Positions 51,353 through 63,863 are shown, numbered from the stretch's first letter. The stretch is DNA of 64,000 nucleotides from Cladorhizidae sp. MBARI D1340-BT2 (GCA_028752905.1 JAQNBH010000015.1:16352169-16416168), one strand, 5' to 3'. Translations and numbers: made by a program. The notes: a model not told the origin generated them from the letters alone.

Positions 51353-51552
51353 TGAGAAAAACTCTAAAATGCACTCTCATGCATTAAATGTAAGGTGTGC
51401 TAACACAAAAGGGCTCTGCACACTTTTTTCTTGGACCCCAGGCCAATTTTCCCCCCACCTCATGTTGAGATAGGTGACAAAAAAAAACTCTGCCCTAATG
51501 AAAATAACACAAATTTCATTTTGGCTGCCGTATAGCCCACCCCTAAATTAAG

Positions 51553-51985
51553 ATAATGCAGTGGAAGCATTGGCTGGTGCTCACTCACTGCATTAGCTTA
51601 TGTTAATATTGATCACAAACACATGCGTGCCAGAATAAGATGACTTAGTGAAACATAACACCAGGTAACCTTAACTCTAACAGGTCGAACTATTTCAGGG
51701 CGAAGGAGCAAATAACAATTGGCTGGAGATCAATAACAATTGGCTGGAGATCAACCAAGGAAAAGGACACAATGTCGAGGTCAAAGTCCCATAAGAAGAT
51801 CTAAGGGTTGGCGGATCGCAGAGGTACATTGTCAAAACACTGCCATCTTCGGTTATTCAGGCCCAGTTGGGGGCGTGACTACAAGCTAGGCATGCACTGC
51901 GGGTGTGGAACCATCATGGGGAAAGGTTAAAGGTTGATGGTCATAAAGCTTAAGGTGTTTTCCAACTCTATTTGTATGTACAATA
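51553..51985. other. Third copy of the ~78-bp repeat, then unique sequence
   Basis: The repeat copy ends about 51617. A small duplication (aataacaattggctggagat then ca) is at 51711-51752. No gene recognised. Confidence 0.5.
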
Positions 51986-51987
51986 CA

Positions 51988-53007
51988 GCACCATATCTCT
52001 CACATGCACCATACCTCTCACATGCACCATACCTCTCACATGCACCATATCTCTCACATGCACCATACCTCTCACATGCACCATATCTCTCACATGCACC
52101 ATACCTCTCACATGCACCATACCTCTCACATGCACCATATCTCTCACATGCACCATACCTCTCACATGCACCATACATACCTCTCACGTGCACCATACCT
52201 CTCACATGCACCATACCTCTCACATGTGCCATACCTCTCATGCGCACCATACCTCTCACATGAACCATACCTCTCACGTGCACCATACCTCTCACGCACA
52301 CCATACCTCTCACGTGCACTATACCTCTCACATGCACCATACCTCTCACGCGCACCATACCTCTCACATGCACCATATCTCTCACATGCACCATACCTCT
52401 CACATGCACCATACCTCTCACATGCACCATACCTCTCACATGCACCATATCTCTCACATGCACCATACCTCTCACATGCACCATATCTCTCACATGCACC
52501 ATACCTCTCACATGCACCATACATACCTCTCACGTGCACCATACCTCTCACATGCACCATACCTCTCACATGTGCCATACCTCTCATGCGCACCATACCT
52601 CTCACATGCACCATACCTCTCACATGAACCATACCTCTCACGTGCACCATACCTCTCACGCACACCATACCTCTCACGTGCACTATACCTCTCACATGCA
52701 CCATACCTCTCACGCGCACCATACCTCTCACATGCACCATACCTCTCACGTGCACCATACCTCTTGCGTCTCACGTGCACTATACCTCTCACGTGCACCA
52801 TACCTCTCACATGCACCATACCTCTCACATGTGCCATACCTCTCATGCGCACCATACCTCTCACGTGCACCATACCTCTCACGTGCACCATACCTCTCAC
52901 GTGCACCATACCTCTCACGTGCACCATACCTCTTGCGTCTCACGTGCACCATACCTCTCACATGCACCATACCTCTCACATGCACCATACCTCTCACATG
53001 CACCATA
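51988..53007. repeat. 18-bp satellite, left part
   Basis: About 56 copies of caccatacctctcacatg. Variants: cacgtg, cacgcg, cgcaca, tgtgcc, tgaacc, and tatctc for tacctc. A block beginning ccatacatacctctcacgtg at 52171 recurs at 52517, about 346 bp later, with the same series of variants. 18 bp units keep several frames open on both strands (up to 367 codons). Considered non-coding. Confidence 0.96.
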
Positions 53008-54988
53008 CAGTAGCGGTCAAAAATAACTTTACATTGCGTTTCTGTACAACGTACGTGGTACGCTCGAGCGTTTAAAAAGCAATGCACTAGCTACCATTTA
53101 AGAACGCACGGAGAACGGTACGCACGAACGTTGCAATGCACCTTGGAACGCATCGTTGTTTATTTTTACCTCGATCTGACACGTGACAAATAGGAATACG
53201 TGTGCATTCGGCGGCTAAATTCTATTTAGGTAACATTGCAGCAGCGGGCTAGTTTAGGTAGCTCTGTCAAATCGATCAGAAAATATCTGAGGATCCGAAA
53301 AGAAGTAAGTGCTTGCTCTTGATGTGTTGGAGGTACTTTTTCAATTTTGTGTCTTACTGAGCTCAGCTAGTCCTTGTCTGAATAAATTTTACTTGCTGGT
53401 ATTTCAGTGTAGCTTAGATTTGTTGTTGCTAGCTACTTCAGTGCTAATTCTTTTGCTTTTTGCCAACATTTCCAACCAAATACTTTGGTCTTTGTCAGGG
53501 CATCTTAGTAATCATCTGGGACAATATATGAGTAACTCTATTTTTACTAGAGCTTGATCAGAACATACTTGTGTATGTGTTGCACACAAAATGGTCTTGA
53601 AGACCTCCACACTAATGTTTGTCAAATGTAACAAGCTTGGATTATGTGAGCAGTGGCTCGCTAAGTGGTGTGTATGTCTTGATAATGCGAGTTACTGTGC
53701 GATACATGAGAACTGTCGCCATTATATGATGATGTATCCTGTTTTTTTTGGGGGGTGGCTCCAAAATGGGGAAGCTAGTCAGCAAGTGTTGTGACTAATA
53801 GCACTTTAGATGTTGGATGTCTGTGGTTTGTAAATGCAGGTACCAAGTCCGAGGATGGAGATGTCAAACTGGCCCAGAAGATATAAACCAACAACTAGCT
53901 TTACACCTACACTAGTAACAGGACCTTTACAGGACCTTTACTTGCCTTGTCAATATTGTCAGATAACAACTACTGCACCAAACCAAACACAAAGATGTTG
54001 CATAAATTGAAATACACATTATCAATACCCAGTAGCACTGCTATTTAGTTTGATGATGTGAAGAATCACCTCAACCTTCTGGGTAGCAGAAGCTTCATAG
54101 TACACTTGTTAAAACCAGATGATATTCTCAAATGCACTCCCTGCCTTGCTGACAAATTGCTGTGCCACTCCGGACCTCTTGACCTGGAGTGTGGGAGACA
54201 AAATACGTATTTTTAAATAACTTAAAAAAACCCTGGTTACTTGAGGTCCACCAGGGTTGAGCTCTGGCATGCAAGTTATGTGTATCTTAGTTTGCTTATA
54301 CATCGCCCGTGTTGTCTCAAATAGGTTAAGTACCTATAAGCCAAATCGTTACTTTGTTTGCCTTAGAATAGATGGCAATATGAATTGCCATGCAGCAACG
54401 TACAACCACTCGATGTTTGTCCTACACCAAAGCCAGCACTCATTGCTTTGAAGAAAGCCTCTACTGTAATATAATTTGTAATGCTCTGCATAGAAAGGCA
54501 TTTCAGGTTCCTGACTTCATATTCCTTGTAAGCTACCAGTTTTCTATAATTCATGGCATGGCACAAAAACATGGCACAAAAACTTAACCTGCCACTTGAG
54601 CCTCTACAACCAATTTGCTATTTGAACAAAAGGTCGCGTGTGATCGCAGGTAATGTTTCAGGAAGATCAGGTCGTCCTACCTAGTTAACTGAATCCATCA
54701 ATATCTTGGGTGCTTCAAAGCTTAGGCTAAGGTTCAGAAATCTTTGCTTTTGCGTAGGACAATACACCACAGCGCGAGAAAGAGAGCTGTAAGCTACTCG
54801 AGCGAGCGACGAAATGTATCACGTGCACGTTTATACTATGAACGCATGCGTTCCAGCTGCACAACGCACCTGCGTTTTAGAAGTACGATTGGAAAAACAG
54901 TAAGGAACGCACACGCAACGCTTGCTCGCAAAACGTAGTACGTACGTTGTACCAAAACGTAACGTAAAGTTATTTTTGGCCGCTACTG
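53008..54988. mobile_element. TA-flanked inverted-repeat element inserted in the satellite
   Basis: The left end cagtagcggtcaaaaataac then tttacattgcgttt is matched inverted by the right end ...taaagttatttttggccgct then actg. The likeness continues, imperfectly, for over 60 bp (tacaacgtacgt...). TA at 53006-53007 and 54989-54990. Joining the flanks across one TA restores an exact satellite unit. TA target and CAGT start are Tc1/mariner-like. No transposase was recognised in the 1981 bp, so it is probably non-autonomous. Confidence 0.85.
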
Positions 54989-56058
54989 TACCTCTCACAT
55001 GCACCATACCTCTCACATGCACCATACCTCTCACGCGCACCATACCTCTCACATGCACCATACCTCTCACATGCACCATACCTCTCACATGCACCATACA
55101 TACCTCTCACATGCACCATACCTCTCACATGCACCATACCTCTCACATGCACCATACCTCTCACATGCACCATACCTCTCACATGCACCATACCTCTCAC
55201 GTGCACCATACCTCTCACATGCACCATACCTCTCACATGCACCATACCTCTCACATGCACCATACCTCTCACATGCACCATACCTCTCACATGCACCATA
55301 CCTCTCACATGCACCATACCTCTCACATGTGCCATACCTCTCACGTGCACCATACCTCTCACGTGCACCATACCTCTCACATGTGCCATACCTCTCACAT
55401 GCACCATACCTCTCACGTGCACCATACCTCTCAGGTGCACCATACCTCTCACATGTGCCATACCTCTCACATGCACCATACCTCTCACATGCACCATACC
55501 TCTCACGTGCACCATACCTCTCAGGTGCACCATACCTCTCACATGTGCCATACCTCTCACATGCACCATACCTCTCACATGCACCATACCTCTCACATGC
55601 ACCATACCTCTCACATGCACCATACCTCTCAGGTGCACCATACCTCTCACATGTGCCATACCTCTCACATGCACCATACCTCTCACATGCACCATACCTC
55701 TCACGTGCACCATACCTCTCAGGTGCACCATACCTCTCACATGTGCCATACCTCTCACGTGCACCATACCTCTCAGGTGCACCATACCTCTCACATGTGC
55801 CATACCTCTCACATGCACCATACCTCTCACATGCACCATACCTCTCACATGCACCATACCTCTCACATGCACCATACCTCTCACATGCACCATACCTCTC
55901 AGGTGCACCATACCTCTCACATGTGCCATACCTCTCACATGCACCATACCTCTCACTCACATGCACCATACCTCTCACATGCACCATACCTCTCACGCGC
56001 ACCATACCTCTCACATGCACCATACCTATCACATGCACCATACCTCTCACACGCATCA
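54989..56058. repeat. 18-bp satellite, right part
   Basis: About 58 copies of the same caccatacctctcacatg unit. This part has its own variant, tcaggtgcacc, in repeated blocks (a cgtgcacc / aggtgcacc / atgtgcc series at 55400, 55500, 55700 and 55750). It is absent from the left part. The last unit is cacacgcatc. Confidence 0.96.
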
Positions 56059-56209
56059 TTCAAGTTTGCAAATACCCACCCAACTTTGCTTCTTGGAACT
56101 TCAGGTCGTGAATCTCATTGTCAAAACTCCCAAAAGGCAAATATATAACTGGTTGGTTTAATAATTACAGTCGGCTTGAGACTTCCAATCTTTTAGTCCC
56201 AAAATACAT

Positions 56210-56420
56210 GCATGTGGAATCACAGTGCAATTATGGAATACCAGGGTGCAGGGTTCAGATAGGTACATGATTGAATACCATGGTGCAGGGTTCAAATAGG
56301 TGCATGATGGAATACCACGACGCAGGATTCAACTACATAGGTATGCTATGGAATATCAGGAGGATTACCAGGACACAGGGTTGTGATGGAATACCAGGAT
56401 GCAGGGTTCAGCCATTGGAT
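56210..56420. repeat. Diverged ~50-bp tandem repeat, about four copies
   Basis: ggaataccagggtgcagggt then tcagataggtacatgatt, repeated with many changes (ggaataccacgacgcaggat, ggaataccaggatgcagggt). Confidence 0.75.
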
Positions 56421-56635
56421 GAAAAATAACTAAATATGTAATGTCTATAAGCTGGATGAACGAAGTTGCCATATTTGCCAGGTATAGGTTGCAATGGAAT
56501 ATCAGTCACTCGGTCAAAGTTTGCCAAGCACAACTCGGTGTGATCTGGCTGACCTTGGTTGCATTAGCCTCGATCTTCTTTTTCTGCAGGCTAGCACTAA
56601 CTTTTCACTTTCTCCGTACTTCACTCTTCTATTCA

Positions 56636-57517
56636 CAGACATGTCTGCAATTCAACAGAGATTCACAGACATGTGTGTAAATTCAACAAAGATTCACAGA
56701 CATGTCTGCAATTCAACAGAGATTCACAGACATGTGTGCAAATTCAACAGAGATTCACAGACATGTGTGCAAATTCAACAGAGATTCACAGTCATGTCTG
56801 CAATTCAACAGAGATTCACAGACATGTGTGCAAATTCAACAGAGATTCACAGACATGTGTGCAAATTCAACAGAGATTCACAGTCATGTCTGCAATTCAA
56901 CAGAGATTCACAGACATGTCTGCAATTCAACAGAGATTCACAGACATGTCTGCAATTCAACAGAGATTCATAGACATGTCTGCAATTCAACAGAGATTCA
57001 CAGACATGTGTGCAAATTCAACAGAGATTCACAGACATGTCTGCAATTCAACAGAGATTCACAGACATGTCTGCAAGTCAACAGAGATTCATAGACATGT
57101 CTGCAATTCAACAGAGATTCACAGACATGTGTGCAAATTCAACAGAGATTCACAGACATGTGTGCAAATTCAACAGAGATTCACAGACATGTCTGCAATT
57201 CAACAGAGATTCACAGACATGTGTGCAAATTCAACAGAGATTCACAGTCATGTCTGCAATTCAACAGACATGTCTGCAATTCAACAGACATGTCTGCAAT
57301 TCAACAGAGATTCACAGACATGTCTGCAATTCAACAGACATGTCTGCAATTCAACAGAGATTCATAGACATGTCTGCAATTCAACAGAGATTCACAGACA
57401 TGTCTGCAATTCAACAGAGATTCATAGACATGTCTGCAATTCAACAGAGATTCACAGTCATGTCGGCAATTCAACAGAGATTCACAGACATGTGTGCAAA
57501 TTCAACAGAAATTTGCC
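56636..57517. repeat. 30/31-bp minisatellite, about 29 copies
   Basis: The unit is cagacatgtctgcaattcaa then cagagattca; a 31-bp variant reads gtgtgcaaattcaac. A shortened 20-bp form occurs at 57260-57300 and 57335. The core acatgt is palindromic. Frames of 130-288 codons come from the 30-bp period. Confidence 0.95.
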
Positions 57518-57556
57518 AGGAAGTATGGCTAACATCTGAGAGTGTCTTCTTATAAC

Positions 57557-58240
57557 AGCAGGGCTGCATTTAGGATTGAGTTGAAGGGGGAGGGTGGGGC
57601 AAAAGTAGTATTTTGTAAACAAAAGGGGGCGCAGGAGTTTTGATGTGCCGTAAGAAGCTAGGGGGGGTCTGGGGGAGCAAACATTTTCATTTTAGGTTTC
57701 CTGAGATCACATTTTCAGACATTTTGCTGACAATGAGGACTCGGCACTGGAACTATTAACACTTAATACAGTCAGCATTCACACATTAATCAGCAGATAA
57801 CACTCTTGCGAGAATGCTGACTGTATTACAAGTGTTAATAGTCCCATTGCTATGTCACTTCTGCCACATCAGCTAGTAGACTAGTAGCAAGGCAGTTTTC
57901 TTGTTCGATTGTCATACATACATGTGAGTAGGAGTATCTACTCTTACTTCAGTGCTAGTTCTTCCTCTACCCAACCTCAGTCTAGCACCAGCTAGAGGCA
58001 GATAGCTCCTCTTCTGAGTCTGATGAAGACATTGAGTGCCCCACTCCCCCCACCCCTCAAAGAAAAAGGCCACTGATAAAGCGAAGACGTGCCGTTCTGT
58101 CACTACAAGGAAGTGTATTCTAAGAGCTGGGAAAAGGTGTTTAGCTGGTTGATGCATCATGAGGACAGTGAAGGTGTCTTCTGTTGTTTTTGCAAGGAAT
58201 CAGTGAGACCAGTACAGCGCACAGGAGGTGTGGGTCACTA
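57557..58240 (+). mobile_element. 5' fragment of a hAT transposon
   Basis: It begins cagggctgcatttaggattg (a CAGGG hAT-type end; compare cagggcttcatacagg of hAT2), followed by a G-rich stretch as in hAT1 and hAT2. At about 57985-58235, the plus strand reads SDEDIECPTPPTPQRKRPL, and in another frame YKEVYSKSWEKVFSWLMHHE, FCCFCKESVRPVQRTGGV: the TTF-type zinc-finger start of these transposases. It stops dead at GGTGTGGGTCACTAA near 58240, so the rest is lost. Confidence 0.65.
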
Positions 58241-59820
58241 AAGGCTGGTTCACAATATATACCTTTTTTATGCTGCGTCGCGTCGCGTCCACAAAAGTAG
58301 CATTCTACCGCATCCTCATGGTTCACAATGTTGTTCCAAGATGCGTGTTGCGAACAGAATTCTGACCTTTGACTTCGTTATTTGACTTCGTTATTGAATA
58401 TGGCGATACTCGAATTGCGCCATAATGAAAAAACAGCTTCTGCTCTATTGACTGGCCATAGTTAGAGTGATTTGTTCTAATTAACTTGCCCTTCGAGGCG
58501 AAGGAAGTTTCTCCATGCAGCAGAGGAGGGAGAACAAGGCTGTCCACAGCACTATCAGAGGTTGCAGAGGTAGTCATGGAAACAACAACACACTCTATAT
58601 GTAATGCACAAGAGACGGCCATTTTAATCACTCACACTTCATCAGGAAAGCACATGCCCAGTGCAGGGTCATTGGCCAGTAAACTCCACCCCTTCCCTCA
58701 CCCATATATTTATATTAGGTGTTACTATAATTAATGGGTGTGGCCTACAATTATCAGCTTGATTATGTTACTAGTACATGAAGCCTATGAATGACCACAC
58801 CCTACTTGGCTGCTGCTGTTGTTCTTTCGTTGTTTTCTAATGTCTAAAGCAACTATCCCTCATGACGACTCACAACTAATTTAGTACACAACAGAAGTGT
58901 GTGTATATATTATATATATATATAGAGTTATAGAGAGAGAGGAGTTAGTTGCTTAAGAAGAACAATAAATACATGAAAACCAAATAAGTTTTAAACATAA
59001 TGTTAGTAATATTCGGTACTGGGATATAAGTTGCACCAATGGCAGCCCCAAGCTTGCTTAGTACTGAGCAGCACCACACTGGGATATAAGTTGCACCTGG
59101 CAGCCTTAAACTGGCTTAGCACTGAGCAGACCGTGCAGGTTTTCCTGTGTATAAGTCGCATCTCTTACTAAAATTTTTCATTGCACCTCCTCATGGTGAC
59201 AGGCTAAGCTGAAGAGCACAGCAGGATTTGAAGAAACCGAAGGACAGTCAGTGATTCTCTGCAATTTGATTTCTACAATCTATAGCTTGGGGGAAAAGCT
59301 GCAGTCTGATGCCAGGTGGATCCTCATCATCTTGGTTAGTAGCCATCGTCAGAACTGATTAATCCGCGTGGTCAAAATAGCTCCACCCCACTAACTAAAC
59401 CTACAGATCAGGCTCTGGTCCAGGTCATCATATTGCACATGTCAATGCCACAGCGTTGGCCAATGTTCCCCCTTCAATAGAGGGGGGCTGTTCTCCAAAC
59501 TTCCACAATTACAAATTTGAAAAACAAACTACTAAAATAATCCATTAAAATTCTGACATTTTGGACATTTGCCCAGACGAGGGCCAAACGTGTCGCCGAA
59601 ACATGCAGATTGTTTTTAAGAAGCTGATACAGTAGTAGTAGTGCAGAGACCTTCCCATCAAAGACCACCTCCTTTGTGAGAATTAGTTAACTCTGGCCAC
59701 AAACCACCTCCAGTACCCAAGCTGACCAACCTCACCATCCAAATAGCATTTTAACAACTTCCTTGACACGGACCAAATTCAACTCTGAACCTAACAGTCT
59801 TGCAAACTTAAGTTGGTGAC
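58241..59820. other. No gene; small diverged repeats
   Basis: ggttcacaat is repeated at 58246 and 58319. At 59015-59165 a ~70-bp block (actgggatataagttgcacc ... cttagtactgagcag) occurs twice, ending gtataagtcgcatctct, resembling Tigger-type termini. A TA microsatellite is at 58907-58926. 59560-59620 (cagacgagggccaaacgtgt then cgccgaaac) resembles a dispersed repeat. Confidence 0.4.
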
Positions 59821-59823
59821 AGT

Positions 59824-61698
59824 TCCATGGGTGCCAGCATTCACCTGGGTGCTGGCATTCACCTGGGTGCTGGCATTCACCTGGGTGCTAGCATTCACCT
59901 GGGTGCCAGCATTCACCTGGGTGCTGGCATTCACCAGAGTGCTAGCATTCACCTGGGTGCCAGCATTCACCTGGGTGCCAGCATTCACCTGGGTGCTAGC
60001 GTTCACCTGGGTGCCAGCATTCACCTGGGTGCAGGCATTCACCTGGGTGCTGGCATTCACCTGGCATTCACCTGGGTGCTGGCATTCATCTGGGTGCCAG
60101 CATTCACCTGGTGCCAGCATTCACCTGGGTGCTAGTATTCACCTGGGTGCCAGCATTCACCTGGGTGCCAGCATTCACCTGGCATTCACCTGGGTGCTAG
60201 CATTCACCTGGGTGCCAGCATTCACCTGGGTGCCAGCATTCACCTGGGTGCAGGCATTCACCTGGGTGCCAGCATTCACCTGGGTGCTAGCATTCACCTG
60301 GGTGCCAGCATTCACCTGGGTGCAGGCATTCACCTGGGTGCCAGCATTCACCTGGGTGCAGGCATTCACCTGGGTGCCAGCATTCACCTGGGTGCTAGCA
60401 TTCACCTGGGTGCTGGCATTCACCTGGGTGCCAGCATTCACCTGGGTGCCAGCATTCACCTGGGTGCTGGGTGCCAGCATTCACCTGGGTGCCAGCATTC
60501 ACCTGGGTGCTAGCATTCACCTGGGTGCAGGCATTCACCTGGGTGCCAGCATTCACCTGGCATTCACCTGGGTGCTGGCATTCACCTGGGTGCCAGCATT
60601 CACCTGGGTGCTAGTATTCACCTGGGTGCCAGCATTCACCTGGGTGCCAGCATTCACCTGGGTGCCAGCATTCACCTGGGTGCCAGCATTCACCTGGGTG
60701 CCAGCATTCACCCGGGTGCTAGCATTCACCTGGGTGCCAGCATTCACCCGGGTGCTAGCGTCTAGCGTTCACCTGGGTGCTGGCATTCACCCGGGTGCTG
60801 GCGTTCACCTGGGTGCTGGCATTCACCTGGGTGCCAGCATTCACCTGGGTGCAGGCATTCACCTGGGTGCTGGCATTCACCTGGGTGCCAGCATTCACCT
60901 GGGTGCCAGCATTCACCTGGGTGCCAGCATTCACCTGGGTGCTGGCATTCACCTGGGTGCCAGCATTCACCTGGGTGCCAGCATTCACCTGGGTGCCAGC
61001 ATTCACCTGGGTGCCAGCATTCACCTGGGTGCCAGCATTCACCTGGGTGCAGGCATTCACCTGGGTGCTGGCATTCACCTGGGTGCCAGCATTCACCTGG
61101 GTGCCAGCATTCACCTGGGTGCAGGCATTCACCTGGGTGCTGGCATTCACCTGGGTGCAGGCATTCACCTGGGTGCTAGCATTCACCTGGGTGCCAGCAT
61201 TCACCTGGGTGCAGGCATTCACCTGGGTGCAGGCATTCACCTGGGTGCTGGCATTCACCTGGGTGCTGGCATTCACCTGGGTGCAGGCATTCACCTGGGT
61301 GCTGGCATTCACCTGGGTGCCAGCATTCACCTGGGTGCAGGCATTCACCTGGGTGCAGGCATTCACCTGGGTGCTAGCATTCACCTGGGTGCCAGCATTC
61401 ACCTGGGTGCAGGCATTCACCTGGGTGCAGGCATTCACCTGGGTGCAGGCATTCACCTGGGTGCCAGCATTCACCTGGGTGCAGGCATTCACCTGGGTGC
61501 TGGCATTCACCAGTGTTAGCATTCATCTGGGTGCCAGCATTCACCTGGGTGCAGGCATTCACCTGGGTGCTGGCATTCACCTGGGTGCCAGCATTCACCT
61601 GGGTGCCAGCATTCACCTGGGTGCAGGCATTCACCTGGGTGCTAGCATTCACCTGGGTGCTGGCATTCACCAGTGTTAGCATTCATCTGGGTGCTGCT
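59824..61698. repeat. 18-bp satellite, about 103 copies
   Basis: The unit is ttcacctgggtgccagca; position 13-15 varies among ccagca, ctggca, caggca, ctagca, giving four main types in mixed order. Deleted units (cacctggcattcacctggg) recur at about 60058, 60180 and 60558 in the same context. The unit length keeps frames open on both strands for up to 568 codons (FTWVLA-, NASTQV-, HLGAGI-type hexapeptides). I read these as satellite, not genes: no start context, no other domain, open on both strands. Confidence 0.95.
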
Positions 61699-63146
61699 AT
61701 GTACATACCTTTGGAAGAGCAGGTTGAAATTTCAACAAAGATAACGACATCATGTGTTGCCCACTAATATGGACTTGCACCATGCATTATTCATGCACTC
61801 TACACTAAAACACATAGCACTATAAATTGACCACTCCCATTGCTCCACCCACTTCTAGTGACAGACTGCCTCCTTTGAGAGACTGGTCTACATAAGTGTG
61901 CATTTGAAAGTGGTCTCCAAAATGACTGCCTATTGTATAAAGAAAGAGTCAAGTACTTTTGTACCATGTGGTCAGCTGATAGTCACATGTCTTCTGAATC
62001 TCTGCACACCCTCTGCTCTCTCTCTCTCTGTGTGTGTGTGTGAGAGAGTGAGTGAAATCCTCTGTACTTGCCTGCATTGCACTGGTGAGGTCAGGTCCTT
62101 CTAGGTAGGTACAAGCCATTGATGCAGGTCATCTACACACATACACACACACACACACACAAACAGCAGAAATGGGAAAGGTGAACAACTGCAATTGTCA
62201 CACGAGAATCTGTGGTTGCAACATACCTGACGCAGGAACATAGTGAATCCAAGCACTGCAAATGTCTAAAGAGACATGTACGTGCATATGTTGGATGTGA
62301 TAGAGGGGATCGGAGGGCGTGTATATGTGTACCATTATGTATATGTGTACCATTATTGCCTTGGCACCAGGAAGCTTTGATGTTGCCTTCAATCACATAG
62401 TAGGAGAAGAAAAACAGAGGAGTAGCTGCTACATTCCTGTGAGGATTAGGTAAGGGAAGGAGGTGGTGGTGGTGGAGGTTATGGTGGTGGTGGTGGAGGA
62501 GGAGGTGGTTAAGGTTATGGTGGTGGAGGAGGTTATGGTGGTGGAGGAGAAAGAGGAGACTAGGAAAAGTCCAGAAAGAGAAAGTAATTAAAAAAATCGG
62601 GTATTATTTTCATGTTACCATAGGTACCAGTAGAAGGTGAATAAGAAGGCATTGGCCTTTTCTCCAGATCCACTTGCAAATGCCTTCACCACAACAGGGT
62701 ACAAGCCAAGATAACCTGTGGTCTATAACCCCTCCTTGTTCATTACTGATAACAAATTAATTTAAAAAACACCAGGATGCACCCACTTCTAACATGGATT
62801 CCTGGTTAATTAATAAGGGTGTACACCCCTTCTCAGAGATTATTGTGGTAGCAGATTATCTAACATGGATTCTGGGTTAATTAATAAGGGTGCACCCCCT
62901 TCTAAGTTTATAAGTTAATTAGTTAGATTATTGTGGTAGCCCATTTTCTAACATAGGTTATGGGTTCACCCAGAGAGAATTAATTCTGACAATTCATATG
63001 CTATTATAATCTATGTATTTTAGTTTAGCTAGTCCTGACCTAAAACAAGAGTGTCTGACTGTCTGCCTGCTTAACACACCTCGAAATATCATGGTGTTGG
63101 AGGGGTGCTTAACAAGTAGACCTCGATCATGCTATCGGAAGGGTGC
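61699..63146. other. No gene; simple repeats
   Basis: CT/GT microsatellites at 62014-62044 and CA at 62136-62160. A ggt/gga-rich tract at 62460-62560. A ~75-bp diverged duplication (aacatggattcctggttaat then taataagggt) at 62790-62860 and 62861-62950. Confidence 0.45.
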
Positions 63147-63150
63147 TTAA

Positions 63151-63863
63151 GGGGGGACTGGACATCAAAAACTAGACTTTTTCCCCCCTTCTTTTTTTCC
63201 TCCTTCTTTCTTGTATCTATCCTCTAGCCATTGGCAAACTTTGAGAGGCATTGGATGCTCCATTCCCAAGTTATGTTGGTTTTTGTCCATGTAACAGATC
63301 AAGAAACTACAAAGAGGACAATCTTGCATGATATTTTATTGTAAACCCAAACATTTCATTGTCCTAACTTGGACTATACTTTTCTCATTTTTTCTTGTTT
63401 TTTTTTTTGCCGTAAAGCTCATAACTTTCCTACACTTCACTAATAAAAAATATATAAATTTTGGATAGCGCTTCAATTATCTGTGCAATGTACGTAACAA
63501 TTTTTAATTACTGTGATTTGAAGTGGTGAGGTTTGGGATTTTCCCTGGTGTTTTCCAGTTGCAAAAGCAGTGGCCTGCCACTCAAAAACCACGATAATCT
63601 GTTCATGCAGTTGCACAGATTAGAGCCTCCTCTATCAACTGACCAATCTGGGACTTTGATCTTGATAATTTGAACTTTTCTGCAAGTTAGGTCAATTTAT
63701 TTAGGGATCTTGATGTATCTTCCGATAAAATATGTCTGCAGAGACATTCAACATATCATTAGAAAGCACAAAGCATAAGGAACACAAAGGGGAACAAAGT
63801 ACCTGCATGGAGTGTATAGAAAAAAGTTATGGCGATTTATTGGTGCTGACGTCCAGTCCCCCC
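63151..63863. mobile_element. TTAA-flanked MITE
   Basis: ggggggactggacatc (63151-63166) is mirrored by gacgtccagtcccccc (63848-63863), with one mismatch in 16. TTAA flanks both ends (63147-63150 and 63864-63867), the target used by piggyBac and Kolobok elements. The 713-bp interior has no transposase. Flanks on both sides carry a repeat (cgaaatatcatgntgttgga then gggg). Confidence 0.82.

Larger units (their letters stand above)
49011..51548 (+). mobile_element. Unclassified DNA transposon with long terminal inverted repeats
   Basis: The left end attaggagtaggc and, further in, agggctgagttttt ... acctatctcaacatga ... attggcctggggt (49042-49118) recur inverted at the right end (accccaggccaattttcccc ... 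tcatgttgagataggt ... aaaactctgccct, then gcccacccctaaat ending at 51548). The TIRs are thus about 110 bp, imperfect. TAAG flanks both ends (49007-49010 and 51549-51552). Removing the element and one TAAG restores a ~78-bp repeat unit. It carries broken coding sequence of an uncommon transposase-like protein (next entries). Superfamily not assigned. Confidence 0.82.

Noticed and set aside
54922..56148. A 408-codon frame beginning in unique sequence and running through the 18-bp satellite
   Set aside because: Its first residues come from the right terminus of the inserted element; the remainder is the satellite. Open frames exist on the opposite strand too.
59813..61519. A 568-codon plus-strand frame
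   Set aside because: Entirely made of the 18-bp satellite; other frames on both strands are open as well.
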